Shown piece by piece: positions 8,574 to 17,336 of a stretch of 64,000 nt of DNA. A model generated the notes under the pieces. That model worked only from the letters and a program-made list of their open reading frames with translations, had not been told where the DNA came from and did not search any database. Positions within the stretch are counted from its first letter, which is position 1. Every line of letters begins with the position of its first letter. This DNA comes from Rhodospirillales bacterium. Its GTDB lineage: Bacteria; Pseudomonadota; Alphaproteobacteria; Micavibrionales; Micavibrionaceae. The stretch is taken from contig JACKIU010000003.1 of assembly GCA_020638295.1 (NCBI GenBank), positions 62,001 to 126,000 of the forward strand, given 5' to 3'. A program made the position numbers and the translations under genes.

Positions 8574-9080
8574 AGTACGGGACGTTTGACGTTGTTTGAT
8601 AGCCCGTTATTTTTGGGCTTTGATGAGTTTGAAAAGACTTTTGATCGGATGCGCAAAGCTGGCGCAGAAGGCTATCCCCCTTATAATATTGAACAAATTG
8701 GCGAAAGCGGACTACGGATTACGTTGGCGGTCGCTGGGTTTACCATGGATGATCTCGATGTTGAGGTTGAAAGCAACCAATTGGCGATCCGCGGGCGTCA
8801 GGCCGAGGATGAAGATCGGGTTTATCTGCATCGCGGGATTGCCGGACGCCAGTTCCAGCGCAGCTTTGTGCTGGCAGACGGCATTGAGGTGCGCGGCGCA
8901 GTGCTGGATAACGGCTTGTTGCACATCGATTTGGAGCGGGTGGCGCCGGAATCGAGTGCGCGCAAGATTGAAATTCAGGGCGCTAGAAAGAAAAACGGCG
9001 CTTTGCCGCCGAGAGCGATTGATGTTGAATCCAGTGATGAAGCGCCGAAGGATGGAGGCAAGACGAAGAAAGATCGTTAG
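8571..9080 (+). CDS. Small heat-shock protein Hsp20 (IbpA type)
   Basis: 169 residues from the ATG at 8571, chosen because GAGGAG lies 7 bases before it; a TTG 15 bases earlier is in frame but has no ribosome site. An alpha-crystallin domain follows an N-terminal FDSPLFLGFDEFEKTFDRM segment typical of IbpA-like proteins. Such proteins hold unfolding proteins in an ATP-independent way for later refolding. The C-terminal tail (about residues 120-169) is long, charged and lysine-rich; it lacks an obvious IxI motif except KIEIQG. Likely heat-induced through the leader element described at 8508. Confidence 0.9.
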   Translation: MSTGRLTLFDSPLFLGFDEFEKTFDRMRKAGAEGYPPYNIEQIGESGLRITLAVAGFTMDDLDVEVESNQLAIRGRQAEDEDRVYLHRGIAGRQFQRSFVLADGIEVRGAVLDNGLLHIDLERVAPESSARKIEIQGARKKNGALPPRAIDVESSDEAPKDGGKTKKDR

Positions 9081-9162
9081 GTGTTTTACGGTGCGTGCGG
9101 ACGATTTTTCGTGTGTTTAAAATGCAGGCACGTTATACTTAAATTTTCAGCGAGGGTAAAAA

Positions 9163-9393
9163 ATGATCGAAAATCAAAAAACATTACCACAAAATTTGCG
9201 CAATATTTCACCGCAGGATTTCCTATCCTACGGGATGCAGGGTGTTGCGTATGTGCGTAAAATTCAGGTTGATGAGCGCGAAGGGTTCGCTGTCCATGCG
9301 GCTGACGGGACGCCGTTGTCGGTGATGGACTCTTTGCAAGAGGCCCTGTATCTGATTCATCACAACGATATGGATTCGGCGCTGTTGCACTGA
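9163..9393 (+). CDS. DUF1150 family protein
   Basis: 76 residues. The central VAYVRKI... FAVHAADGTPLSVMDSLQEAL pattern is that of the DUF1150 family, small alphaproteobacterial proteins usually encoded next to Hsp20 genes. The function is not known. The gene follows the Hsp20 gene by 82 bases and ends just before a terminator, so the two probably form one heat-shock unit. Confidence 0.8.
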   Translation: MIENQKTLPQNLRNISPQDFLSYGMQGVAYVRKIQVDEREGFAVHAADGTPLSVMDSLQEALYLIHHNDMDSALLH

Positions 9394-9421
9394 TTGGCCG
9401 GGGTTGTTTTTTAAAAGGGAA

Positions 9422-9446
9422 ACCGCCTTTCTTGGGCGGTTTTTGT
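9422..9446 (+). terminator. Rho-independent terminator
   Basis: ACCGCC (9422-9427), loop TTTCTT (9428-9433) and GGCGGT (9435-9440, after one G) form a GC stem followed by TTTTGTTTT. It ends the hsp20-DUF1150 unit just before the convergent ptsN stop. Confidence 0.8.
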
Positions 9447-9447
9447 T

Positions 9448-9918
9448 TTAAGCGGCTAGAAGCCAGCCATTGGGGTTTACGAGCAAGGCATGCATGGCGA
9501 TTTCGTCTGGGGTTTCGTGAAGTTTCTGGCGCAGTTCAGGGCATTTCAGCAGACGTGAAATGCGCGAAAGGCGGCGCAGATGGCACGGTCCGTCGGCTTG
9601 TGGAGAGAGGACAAATCCGACCAGATCGACCGGCTGATTGTCCAATGCATTGAAATCGATCGGATGCTCCAAAGTCGCCAGTAAAGTGAAGGGTCGTTGC
9701 GGACCGAGAATTTGAAGATGCGGGATGGCGATATTTTCACCAATGCCCGAGCTGGCCTCGTTTTCTTTATTGAGCAATATCTCGTAAAGGCTCTGTGCGG
9801 AGATGCCGCAATGTTTTTGCGCCTCTTTGGCGCAGGTCATCAGGACTTGTTTATAGCTGACCATCTTCAGACGGGGCAGGATGATATCGAAATGCAGGTC
9901 TTTTGCATAGTCGTTCAT
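9448..9918 (-). CDS. ptsN: Nitrogen-regulatory PTS protein EIIA-Ntr
   Basis: 156 residues with one EIIA (fructose/mannitol-type) domain. The phosphorylated histidine is H67 in GENIAIPHLQ. In the PTS-Ntr chain it receives phosphate from NPr and, unphosphorylated, regulates potassium uptake and other targets. It is the last gene of the rpoN-hpf-ptsN order found in many proteobacteria. 286 bases separate it from hpf and a terminator-like hairpin lies between, so it may also have its own promoter. Confidence 0.9.
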   Translation of the reverse strand: MNDYAKDLHFDIILPRLKMVSYKQVLMTCAKEAQKHCGISAQSLYEILLNKENEASSGIGENIAIPHLQILGPQRPFTLLATLEHPIDFNALDNQPVDLVGFVLSPQADGPCHLRRLSRISRLLKCPELRQKLHETPDEIAMHALLVNPNGWLLAA

Positions 9919-10114
9919 TGTTTTCTCCAGACACGATCTTAATTTTTGCGATGTTTTTTACTGTTTTTTGACTTTCGCGGTGAAGCTTTAACCCTAAAGA
10001 TAATAGGGCGTCCAGAGGAAAATAAGCTGCGGTGCAGCATTAGATTTTTCTAAAGAATATCAATTTGTTGACGAATTTTTGTCAGGTTACAAGATTGATA
10101 TCCGACAGGGCATC

Positions 10115-10149
10115 AAAAATGCATTCAGGGGCTTTTTGAAGCCCCTGAA
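10115..10149 (-). terminator. Terminator downstream of hpf
   Basis: TTCAGGGGC (10124-10132) pairs with GCCCCTGAA (10141-10149). Read on the minus strand the stem is followed, after four bases, by a short T-run (complement of 10115-10118). It would end much of the transcription from hpf before ptsN. Confidence 0.6.
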
Positions 10150-10204
10150 AAAATTTTTTAAATTTTGTGGATTGGTTAAATTTTTTCACAAACCTGTCTT
10201 TGGT

Positions 10205-10807
10205 TTATTTGTTTCCGTTTTCCGGGTCGATCCAACCGACATTGCCGTCTTCACGGGAATGGACGATATTCAGCCCGCTGTTCTTGGCGTTGAAAAAGAC
10301 AAGGAACGGTTCGCCGGACAGGTCCAGACGCATGACGGCTTCGGATACGGTCATGGTTTGGATGTCCTTGGTGGTTTCTGCGATGACCAGAGGCTCTTCT
10401 GTGGCATCACTTTCTTCCTGTTCGTCATCCTGTTCAGGCGCTGCGGCCAGAATGTAATCACGGGCCTTAAAGACTTCGCTTTCCGGCGTTTGTTCGAGAC
10501 GGTCATGGTGGTCGCGCAATTTGCGTTTATAGCGGCGCATTTGTTTGCCGACTTTTTCCGCCGCTGCTTCGAAACAGGCGTACGGGTCGGGGTCTGTCGC
10601 ATCGGCCACGACCATAATGTTTTTGCCAAGCTGGATCGAAATATGGGCTTTGGTGTCCGCTTTGCCGTGGCCCTCTTTCGAAAATGTCACAGTCGCGAAA
10701 GTGGCATGGTTGAAATATTTCTGGTTGAGGTCTTCCAACTTGTCCTCGACATGAGTCCGCAGGGCGTCGCCCACATCGATCTGTTTTCCATGAACGTTGA
10801 GTTCCAT
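10205..10807 (-). CDS. hpf: Ribosome hibernation-promoting factor, long form
   Basis: 200 residues. The N-terminal domain (1-105) is the ribosome-binding S30AE fold, beginning MELNVHGKQIDVGDALRTHVEDKL. An acidic linker (about 125-140, EQDDEQEESDATEE) leads to the C-terminal dimerisation domain (about 145-200, with SEAVMRLDLSGEPFLVFFN). Two domains mean the long form, which makes 100S ribosome dimers by itself in stationary phase. Gene order downstream of rpoN is conserved. Confidence 0.93.
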   Translation of the reverse strand: MELNVHGKQIDVGDALRTHVEDKLEDLNQKYFNHATFATVTFSKEGHGKADTKAHISIQLGKNIMVVADATDPDPYACFEAAAEKVGKQMRRYKRKLRDHHDRLEQTPESEVFKARDYILAAAPEQDDEQEESDATEEPLVIAETTKDIQTMTVSEAVMRLDLSGEPFLVFFNAKNSGLNIVHSREDGNVGWIDPENGNK

Positions 10808-10889
10808 TTTGGGTATCCTCTATGTTAGATGTTTTTACTGGCTCTAGTTAACACCTTCGGGCCTAGAGATGCAACGCGTTTCGGCCTTT

Positions 10890-12338
10890 TTATGACGTTA
10901 AATTTTTCTTTTGTTTGCGGCGCTGGACCGAGGAGCCGATATGCAGGGCTTCACGGTATTTGGCCACCGTGCGGCGGGCCAGATCGATTCCTTCGCCTTT
11001 CAGGAGGGCGACGATTTTATCATCGGACAGAATCTTCTTCGGGTCTTCTTCATCGATCAGGGTCTTGATACGGGCCTTGACGGCTTCGGCGCTGTGGGCG
11101 GCGCCGCTTTCCGAAACCAGCGCGGTGGAGAAGAAATATTTCAGCTCGAAAATGCCGCGCGGCGTGCCGATATATTTATTGGTGGTGACGCGGGAGACCG
11201 TGCTTTCATGCATATCGATTTCTTCGGCGATGTCGGAGAGTTTCAGGGGTTTGAGGAATTCGATGCCGTAATTGAAAAAGGCGTCCTGTTGTTCGACGAT
11301 TTCTCCGGCGACTTTGAGGATGGTCTGGGCGCGCTGGTCCATGGCGCGGACAAGCCAGTTGGCGTTTTGCAACTGGGTGGTCAGGTATTCCTTATCTTTC
11401 TTTTGAACGGCGGATTTTGCGACCTCGGTATAGTACTCGTTATTGACCAGAACGCGCGGCAGGGTCTCGGTGTTGAGCTCGACGCGCCAGCCGCCGCCAA
11501 GGTTTTTGGGCAGGCGCCGCATCAACACATCGGGGATGGCGGTCTGGACGACCAGATGATCAAACTCTGCGGCAGGTTTGGGGTTGAGGCTACGGATTTC
11601 AGCGATCATATCGGCTAAATAGGTTTCGTTGACGCCGCAAATTTCGGCCAGTCCTTTGAAATCGTGATCGGCGAGCAGGTTCAGGTGATCGAGCAGCAGG
11701 ATCATCGGGCCGTCGAGCTGGCCTCGCTCGGCGAGTTGCAGGGCCATACAATCGGCGAGGTCGTGGGCGAAAATCCCAGTAGGGTCGAACCCTTTCATTT
11801 CCTTGAGTAAATTATAGATCCGCTGGAGGGAACAGCCCAGCGTTTCGGCGAGTTCAGCTGCATCTTCGCGTAAGTAACCGCTTTCGTCGAGACGGTCGAT
11901 CAGCATCGCGCCGATCATGCGGTCGCGGTTGTCGTTAAAGGCGATGTGGAGCTGGTCGATTAAATGTTGGCGCAGGGTTTTGTCTTCGGACATGCGGTTT
12001 TCGAAGGAGTCTTCGATATCTTCGAATTTTGAATTGCCGCCTGCGCCGATATCGGCCATTGATGAGCCGGGGTCGAAATCATCGTTGGTGTTGGAGCCTT
12101 CGAAGGCTTCGTCGATTTCGTCTTTGCCGGTTTCACTGGCGGGCGTATCGTTGTTGCCAGCGTTGTCCGGTTCGCGTTCGTCTTTTTCGAGCAGCGGGTT
12201 GGTCGCCAGTTCTTCCTCGACGACTTCGGCCAGTTCGACGTTGCTGAGCTGCAGCAGCTTGATCGCCTGCTGGAGTTGCGGGGTCATAACAAGCTGCTGG
12301 AACTGGCCGAGTTTGAGGCTTTGGGAGAGTTTACTCAT
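10890..12338 (-). CDS. rpoN: RNA polymerase sigma-54 factor
   Basis: 482 residues. Region I starts SLKLGQFQQLVMTPQL and carries the glutamine- and leucine-rich activator-response segment; region II is acidic (about 50-110, with DEIDEAFEGSNTNDD); the DNA-binding RpoN box ARRTVAKYRE lies near the C-terminus, followed by SSVQRRKQKK. It directs transcription that needs AAA+ activators. It follows lptB by 44 bases in the LPS transport block. Confidence 0.96.
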   Translation of the reverse strand: MSKLSQSLKLGQFQQLVMTPQLQQAIKLLQLSNVELAEVVEEELATNPLLEKDEREPDNAGNNDTPASETGKDEIDEAFEGSNTNDDFDPGSSMADIGAGGNSKFEDIEDSFENRMSEDKTLRQHLIDQLHIAFNDNRDRMIGAMLIDRLDESGYLREDAAELAETLGCSLQRIYNLLKEMKGFDPTGIFAHDLADCMALQLAERGQLDGPMILLLDHLNLLADHDFKGLAEICGVNETYLADMIAEIRSLNPKPAAEFDHLVVQTAIPDVLMRRLPKNLGGGWRVELNTETLPRVLVNNEYYTEVAKSAVQKKDKEYLTTQLQNANWLVRAMDQRAQTILKVAGEIVEQQDAFFNYGIEFLKPLKLSDIAEEIDMHESTVSRVTTNKYIGTPRGIFELKYFFSTALVSESGAAHSAEAVKARIKTLIDEEDPKKILSDDKIVALLKGEGIDLARRTVAKYREALHIGSSVQRRKQKKNLTS

Positions 12339-12382
12339 ATCTTCATTTTAGCATGAGTGGGGGAAATGAGTAGTGAGAATTT

Positions 12383-13147
12383 TTATAGCTTAAACCCTTC
12401 GCCGAGATAGACTTTGCGGACTTTTTTGTCGTTAATGATCTCATCGGCACTGCCTTCCATCAGGACTTTACCATCATGCAGGATATAGGCGCGATCGACG
12501 ATGCCGAGACAATCGCGGACATTGTGATCGGTGATGAGTACGCCGATACCGCGGTCTTTGAGGTGTGAGATCAGATTGCGGATTTCACCGACGGCGATCG
12601 GGTCGATTCCGGCCAAGGGTTCATCGAGCAAAATAAAATCGGGACGGGCGGCCAGTGCGCGGGCAATTTCGACGCGGCGGCGTTCTCCTCCAGACAAGGC
12701 CGGGGAGGGTGTACGTCTTAAATGTTCGATGCCGAATTCACTCAAAAGTTCTTCGAGAAGAAGGTTCTGGTCAGGCTTGGACAGGTTTTGGGATTCCAAA
12801 ACGGCGCGCAGATTGTCTTCAACATTGAGGCCGCGAAAGATTGAGGATTCCTGAGGCAGATAGCCAATGCCGAGGCGGGCGCGGCGATACATCGGAAGGG
12901 CGGTAATGTCTTGCCCGTCGAGTAAAATATTGCCGCCATCAGGGGCGATTAGTCCTGTGGTAATGTAAAAGCAGGTGGTTTTGCCTGCGCCGTTGGGGCC
13001 GAGCAGGGCGACGGCTTCGCCGCGCTTGAGACAAAAAGAGACATCGCGCAGGACCGGGCGTTTTTTATAGGCTTTGGAAAGGTGCTGGACACACAGACCT
13101 TTGGGTACTTCTTTGAGCCTGGCTTTCTTTCTTGGTGTGGCGGTCAT
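12383..13147 (-). CDS. lptB: LPS export ABC transporter ATPase
   Basis: 254 residues. Walker A GPNGAGKTT at 50-58, signature LSGGERRR at 151-158 and Walker B FILLDEP at 171-177 are all intact, followed by the D-loop AGIDP. The N-terminus has a 15-residue basic extension. With LptF and LptG (encoded at 31223-33477) it forms the inner-membrane engine that extracts LPS. The LysE-type gene separates it from lptA, where the two are normally adjacent. Confidence 0.95.
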   Translation of the reverse strand: MTATPRKKARLKEVPKGLCVQHLSKAYKKRPVLRDVSFCLKRGEAVALLGPNGAGKTTCFYITTGLIAPDGGNILLDGQDITALPMYRRARLGIGYLPQESSIFRGLNVEDNLRAVLESQNLSKPDQNLLLEELLSEFGIEHLRRTPSPALSGGERRRVEIARALAARPDFILLDEPLAGIDPIAVGEIRNLISHLKDRGIGVLITDHNVRDCLGIVDRAYILHDGKVLMEGSADEIINDKKVRKVYLGEGFKL

Positions 13148-13164
13148 GCGTGGGTTGCTTGATC

Positions 13165-13803
13165 TTAATGCATTTTACTTAAGGCTAAACGTACACCAAG
13201 CGCCATGAGAAGTCCACCACAGACGCGCTCGATCCAGTGCTGTAAGCGGCGAAATGTCCGGCGCACAACTGAAAAGGTTAGGACTATCGTAAGTCCGCTA
13301 AACCACAGGGTTTCAATGGTTATCGATGTGAAGCCGTATAGAATGAGGGTGCTCACGCTTGCGTTTGGTGCAATAAATTGGGTGAAGACCGCTGTAAAAA
13401 ACACAATAGCCTTTGGGTTTAGCAGGTTTGTCCAAAGCCCGATTTGAAAGGCTTTCAATGCTGATATGTTCTCATAATTTTCCAATGCTTGTGTGTCTGG
13501 AATTTGCGAGGTGTCGGGTTTTGCTCTTATCGCCTTAATGCCGATATAAATCAGGTAAGCGGCGCCGACATATTTTATGAGCATAAAGGCGGTGACGGAT
13601 TGCGCCATAATTGCGGCCAGTCCGCATAGTACGAATGCGACGTGTGCTCCGACTCCCGCACCTAGCCCTATGGCGGTATATATGCCGCCATGGCGTCCAT
13701 ATTTGACTATATTGCGCATTTGCATGGCAAAAGCCGGTCCTGGCGACATCGTTGCCGCTAGCTGGACGGATGCGAATATAAGCCATGCGATGAAAGGTTC
13801 CAT
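13165..13803 (-). CDS. LysE-family amino-acid exporter
   Basis: 212 residues, six predicted membrane helices. The family start, SPGPAFAMQMRNIVKYGRHGG, is present. LysE/RhtB proteins export amino acids or derivatives; the substrate cannot be read. It sits between lptA and lptB on the same strand, with gaps of 21 and 17 bases, so it is transcribed with the LPS transport genes although it has no known part in them. Confidence 0.85.
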   Translation of the reverse strand: MEPFIAWLIFASVQLAATMSPGPAFAMQMRNIVKYGRHGGIYTAIGLGAGVGAHVAFVLCGLAAIMAQSVTAFMLIKYVGAAYLIYIGIKAIRAKPDTSQIPDTQALENYENISALKAFQIGLWTNLLNPKAIVFFTAVFTQFIAPNASVSTLILYGFTSITIETLWFSGLTIVLTFSVVRRTFRRLQHWIERVCGGLLMALGVRLALSKMH

Positions 13804-13824
13804 CGCGTGAGAATAGCCTACTTA

Positions 13825-14679
13825 TTAAGGTTTGTCAGGCTTTTCTTCCGAACCGGGGTAGAAGGTGGCGCGGACACGGCCGGTGCCGGGGGCTGCGGTT
13901 TGGTCAGCTCCGCCATGAATGGTGCTGATATTGGTGCCCAGATCGACCACCGCCCGGTCGCCTTCCAGCGTATTGGGGCCGCGCAAAATTTTAACCCCGC
14001 CGGTCAGTTCAGCAATGTTGGTGTCTGCTTTATAGATGCCGTACGCGCCGGTGACGGTCTCGGTCGGAGTCACGATAACGACATTGCCGATGGCTTCTAA
14101 CGAATGCAGGACCTGTTGGCCTTGTGCGTTCTTTTTGAGAACGGCAGAGATTTTGTTGGCTTTCAGCGTGTCGCTGCCGCCACCGATTTTCGGGCGGATG
14201 ATTTGTGCATCGCCCAAGGCGTTAATACGGCCATCGGTAACCCAGTATTCGAACTTATCGCGTGCGGTGACGGTCTGGTCGGGGGAAACCATTTTCAAAG
14301 TATCGCCGGTCATCGTGGCCAGCCCTTCATCGAGATTGTAAACGGCGTTCTGGCCGTAGGCGGCGCTATCCCTGTTTTTAAGAATGACATTACCGGTGGC
14401 GGTGACTTTCCAGATTTGCATGTCGCTGCCCTTTGCACTTTCGCGGTAAAGGGCGCTGAGGCGATCGGCAGTGATGGACGCATCGCCTTGTTTGGCTTTC
14501 GCGTTCCCAGCGGCGATAAATGTTTTATCGGCGCGGTGCCATTCCAGCGTGCCGTCGGCGGTGATTTCGAGCGGATCTTTCGAATTGGTGCTCAGACCTT
14601 GTGCGCTTAGCACCGAGGGGCAGAGAACAAACATGCCCAGCGCAATCAGGAAGCGTGCGTATTTTATGTTTTGTCTCAT
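13825..14679 (-). CDS. lptA: LPS transport periplasmic protein
   Basis: 284 residues: an N-terminal signal peptide (about 1-26, ending VLSAQG) and an OstA/LptA beta-jellyroll built from repeated strands such as LEITADGTLEWHRADKTFIAAGNAKAKQ. It bridges LPS between LptC and LptD. It is longer than E. coli LptA (185 residues), as is common in alphaproteobacteria, and ends in a Lys/Pro-rich tail. Its start overlaps the stop of lptC by 4 bases. Confidence 0.9.
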   Translation of the reverse strand: MRQNIKYARFLIALGMFVLCPSVLSAQGLSTNSKDPLEITADGTLEWHRADKTFIAAGNAKAKQGDASITADRLSALYRESAKGSDMQIWKVTATGNVILKNRDSAAYGQNAVYNLDEGLATMTGDTLKMVSPDQTVTARDKFEYWVTDGRINALGDAQIIRPKIGGGSDTLKANKISAVLKKNAQGQQVLHSLEAIGNVVIVTPTETVTGAYGIYKADTNIAELTGGVKILRGPNTLEGDRAVVDLGTNISTIHGGADQTAAPGTGRVRATFYPGSEEKPDKP

Positions 14680-15386
14680 GGGCTGAGCAACTCCGTTCCG
14701 CTGGGGGCTCCAGCATCATAAATGACAAGCCGGGCCGGGCCTGTAAAGATCAATGTTTGTTTTTGTGAATCGGCGCGCATGCCTTTGGCATCGAGTGTAC
14801 CGAGCGGGCCGTGGCCGGAAATGCCGGTGTCGGTCTGCGCTGTCCCGGTGTTCATATCGGCGTCTAATTCCTGCGTTTTGACTTTGTAGCCGGCATCATG
14901 GAACAGCGTAACATTGTCTTTGAGCAACAGGCGTTGGGTTTCTTGTCGGTAAGCGCCTTGACGCGCACTGAGGGCCAGCCAGTTACCGTTTTTCAGCAGG
15001 ATATCGGCCATCGGCTCTTCGAGCAGCATCAGCGCATCATCGGTGTCCTGCAATGCCCGGGTAGCGGTGATGGTGTAGGGCTGGCCCTTATCATCAATGC
15101 TTTCAAACTGCGGGTTGAGCAGTTCGTTTTTGCCGATGGTGCGGGCGCTTTGCGCTTGCGGTTTGGCTGGGGCGATGTCATCGGGCGATAAAAAATTCCA
15201 GGAAAAAACAATGGCCGTGATGGCCAGGGCGATCAACGGCAAAGCGATGCGCATTCGGCGAATGAATGCGGAGTGGCGCTGTACGTCTTCGGGCGTACGT
15301 TCGTTATTGTCGCGGGTAAGCTGGCTGAATTTCACCGGCTTTGCTCCCGCGCCCTTTTTGTTTTTATTTTCGGGGATGTCATCCAT
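14676..15386 (-). CDS. lptC: LPS export protein LptC
   Basis: 236 residues. A cytoplasmic N-terminus of about 50 residues leads to one membrane helix (about 51-68, ALPLIALAITAIVFSWNF) and a periplasmic jellyroll domain that passes LPS to LptA. Length and topology fit the alphaproteobacterial LptC family. Translationally coupled to lptA by a 4-base overlap. Confidence 0.88.
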   Translation of the reverse strand: MDDIPENKNKKGAGAKPVKFSQLTRDNNERTPEDVQRHSAFIRRMRIALPLIALAITAIVFSWNFLSPDDIAPAKPQAQSARTIGKNELLNPQFESIDDKGQPYTITATRALQDTDDALMLLEEPMADILLKNGNWLALSARQGAYRQETQRLLLKDNVTLFHDAGYKVKTQELDADMNTGTAQTDTGISGHGPLGTLDAKGMRADSQKQTLIFTGPARLVIYDAGAPSGTELLSP

Positions 15387-15425
15387 CCTGATTGCCTTTA
15401 TCGCTCTGATCGTGTTTGCGATATA

Positions 15426-16424
15426 TTACAGAAGCCCGGCCTGAATACAATCCTGCAGGCGGATCATGCCGGTGAGACGGCCTTTGTTCATGACCAGCAG
15501 GCTGGAAATATAATGGCCGGGATTGGCGGTCATCACCTTGACGGCTTCAACAGCCAGAGATGAGGCCTCAATCGTTTTGGGATTTGTGCTCATGATTTGG
15601 GTGACCGGTTTTTGCAGCAGGTCTGCCGCCATGTGACGTTTGAGGTCGCCATCGGTGATGATGCCTTTGATGTTGTCTGTATCGTCGGTGACGATAACGG
15701 CGCCGAGATTTTTTTCGCTGAGCATGAGGATGGCCTGATCCATTTTGGCGTCTTCACCGACAAGCGGCAGGCCTTCATAGGGGATCATCAGTTCGGAAAT
15801 CAACATCAGTTTCTGACCGAGTTTACCGCCCGGGTGGAAGACTTTATATTGCTCGGGCGTCAGACCCATGCGATGGAGCAGGGAGACGGCCAGTGCATCG
15901 CCCAAGGCGATCATCATGGTCGTTGATGTGGTTGGGGCCAAGCCGTTGGGGCAGGCTTCGGGGACTTTGGGCAGTTGCAAACAAATGTCGGCGTGCGCGG
16001 CCAGCGTGCTTTCAGGGTTGGATGTCATCGCGATGAGCGGGATGTTATAGCGCCGTGTGTAGTGAATGAGGTCGGAAAGTTCGGTGTTTTCACCGGAATT
16101 GGAGAGCATTAGCACGACATCTTGTTCTGTGATCATGCCCATGTCGCCGTGGCTGGCCTCGCCCGGGTGGACGAAAAAGGCAGGGGTGCCGGTGGAGGCG
16201 AGGGTGGCGGCGATTTTGCGGCTGACATGGCCGCTTTTGCCAATGCCGGCGACGATCAGGCGGCCGTGGCTGGCGGATTGTTTCATTTTATGGATGGTTT
16301 CAACGGCTTTGTCGAAGTGCGCGTCGAGTGACTCCTTGAGGGCTTGAAGCCCTTCGATTTCAGTTTGGAGAACCTGACGGGCGGTGCCTTGATCGGCTTT
16401 GTGATCATTGGTTGGGGTGGTCAT
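15426..16424 (-). CDS. kdsD: Arabinose-5-phosphate isomerase (KpsF/GutQ family)
   Basis: 332 residues. It interconverts ribulose-5-phosphate and arabinose-5-phosphate, the entry to Kdo for LPS. The SIS domain comes first (VAGIGKSGHVSRKIAATLASTGTPAFFVHPGEASHGD), followed by a CBS pair from about residue 210. The frame is open upstream to 16550, but that would overlap the ribonuclease D gene by 113 bases and add a non-homologous 42 residues, so the ATG at 16424 (MTTPTNDHK) is preferred. Position ahead of lptC is the conserved one. Confidence 0.9.
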   Translation of the reverse strand: MTTPTNDHKADQGTARQVLQTEIEGLQALKESLDAHFDKAVETIHKMKQSASHGRLIVAGIGKSGHVSRKIAATLASTGTPAFFVHPGEASHGDMGMITEQDVVLMLSNSGENTELSDLIHYTRRYNIPLIAMTSNPESTLAAHADICLQLPKVPEACPNGLAPTTSTTMMIALGDALAVSLLHRMGLTPEQYKVFHPGGKLGQKLMLISELMIPYEGLPLVGEDAKMDQAILMLSEKNLGAVIVTDDTDNIKGIITDGDLKRHMAADLLQKPVTQIMSTNPKTIEASSLAVEAVKVMTANPGHYISSLLVMNKGRLTGMIRLQDCIQAGLL

Positions 16425-16437
16425 CGCCAAGGCCTTT

Positions 16438-17052
16438 TCAGGTGTGGGCAAAAATATCATCAGCGCTCCAGCCAGCCAGATCAAGATCGGCACGTACAGG
16501 CAGGAAGTCGAAACATTTTTGAGCCAGGGCCATGCGGTCTTCGCGTTCAAGCATGATATCGAGTTTGTCTTTTAGCGCATGCAGATGCAGAACATCGTTA
16601 GCGGCGTATTGCAATTGCGCGTCGTTGATTTCCTCGGCGCCCCAGTCTGAGGATTGTTGCTGCTTGTTGAGTTCGACGCCAAGAAGTTCGCGGCAGCATT
16701 CGCGCAGGCCGTGACGGTCGGTGTATGTCCGTGCGAGACGCGAGGCTGTACGCGTGCAGTAAACCGGGGTGCAGTCGACTTCGAGATATTTTTTCATTAT
16801 CGTGATGTCAAAGCGGGCAAAATGGAAAATTTTCAGGGCATTTTCATTTGAAATTAATGCCTTAAGGTTGGGGGCCTCGTAATTGGCGCGGTCGAGCTGT
16901 ACGATGTGCGCGTTGCCATCACCGGCTGAGAGCTGGACCAGACAGAGCGGATCGCGTTCAGGATTGAGGCCCAGAGTCTCCGTATCGACAGCCACCATTT
17001 TACCAAAGTGTATATCTCCGGGAAGGTCGCCTTTATGCAGGGTTATGCTCAT
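16438..17052 (-). CDS. rnd: Ribonuclease D-like 3'-5' exonuclease
   Basis: 204 residues, only the DEDDy exonuclease domain without HRDC domains, as in the short alphaproteobacterial form. Catalytic residues are visible: D23 and E25 (VDTETLGL), D82 (HFARFDI), Y149 and D153 (LQYAANDV). Known relatives trim tRNA and other RNA 3' ends. It stands between a tRNA gene and kdsD, 13 bases before the latter. Confidence 0.88.
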   Translation of the reverse strand: MSITLHKGDLPGDIHFGKMVAVDTETLGLNPERDPLCLVQLSAGDGNAHIVQLDRANYEAPNLKALISNENALKIFHFARFDITIMKKYLEVDCTPVYCTRTASRLARTYTDRHGLRECCRELLGVELNKQQQSSDWGAEEINDAQLQYAANDVLHLHALKDKLDIMLEREDRMALAQKCFDFLPVRADLDLAGWSADDIFAHT

Positions 17053-17079
17053 TGATCAATATCCGTGTTTTTATGCGGA

Positions 17080-17167
17080 TGGTGCCCAGGAAAGGACTTG
17101 AACCTTCACTCCCATAAAGGGAACTAGCACCTGAAGCTAGCGCGTCTACCAATTCCGCCACCTGGGC
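17080..17167 (-). tRNA. tRNA-Leu (anticodon CAG)
   Basis: 88 nt. The acceptor stem GCCCAGG pairs with CTGGGC; the D-arm region is TGGCGGAATTGGTAGACGC; the anticodon stem CTAGC/GCTAG encloses the loop TTCAGGT, giving CAG. There is a long variable arm (class II, CCCTTTATGGG), and the T-arm contains GGTTCAAGTCC. The terminal CCA is encoded. Confidence 0.96.
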
Positions 17168-17336
17168 ATGCCTGTCTTTATAACTTCGTACAAAGAGAAA
17201 GATTGTCTATCCTACTCCGGGCGGGATGTCAAACGCCGTTTTTTGACTAAATCTTTTAATTAGACCTTTGCTTTTTATTAATTTTCACCGATCATAATGT
17301 TTAAGTAAGTTATTATAGCAGGGGAACACAAGCGCT

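Noticed and set aside
10079..10828. 249-codon open frame on + opposite hpf
   Set aside because: Antisense to a firmly identified gene; cysteine/phenylalanine-rich and without homology.
16425..16550. Longer start for kdsD
   Set aside because: Would overlap the ribonuclease D gene by 113 bases and lacks homology.
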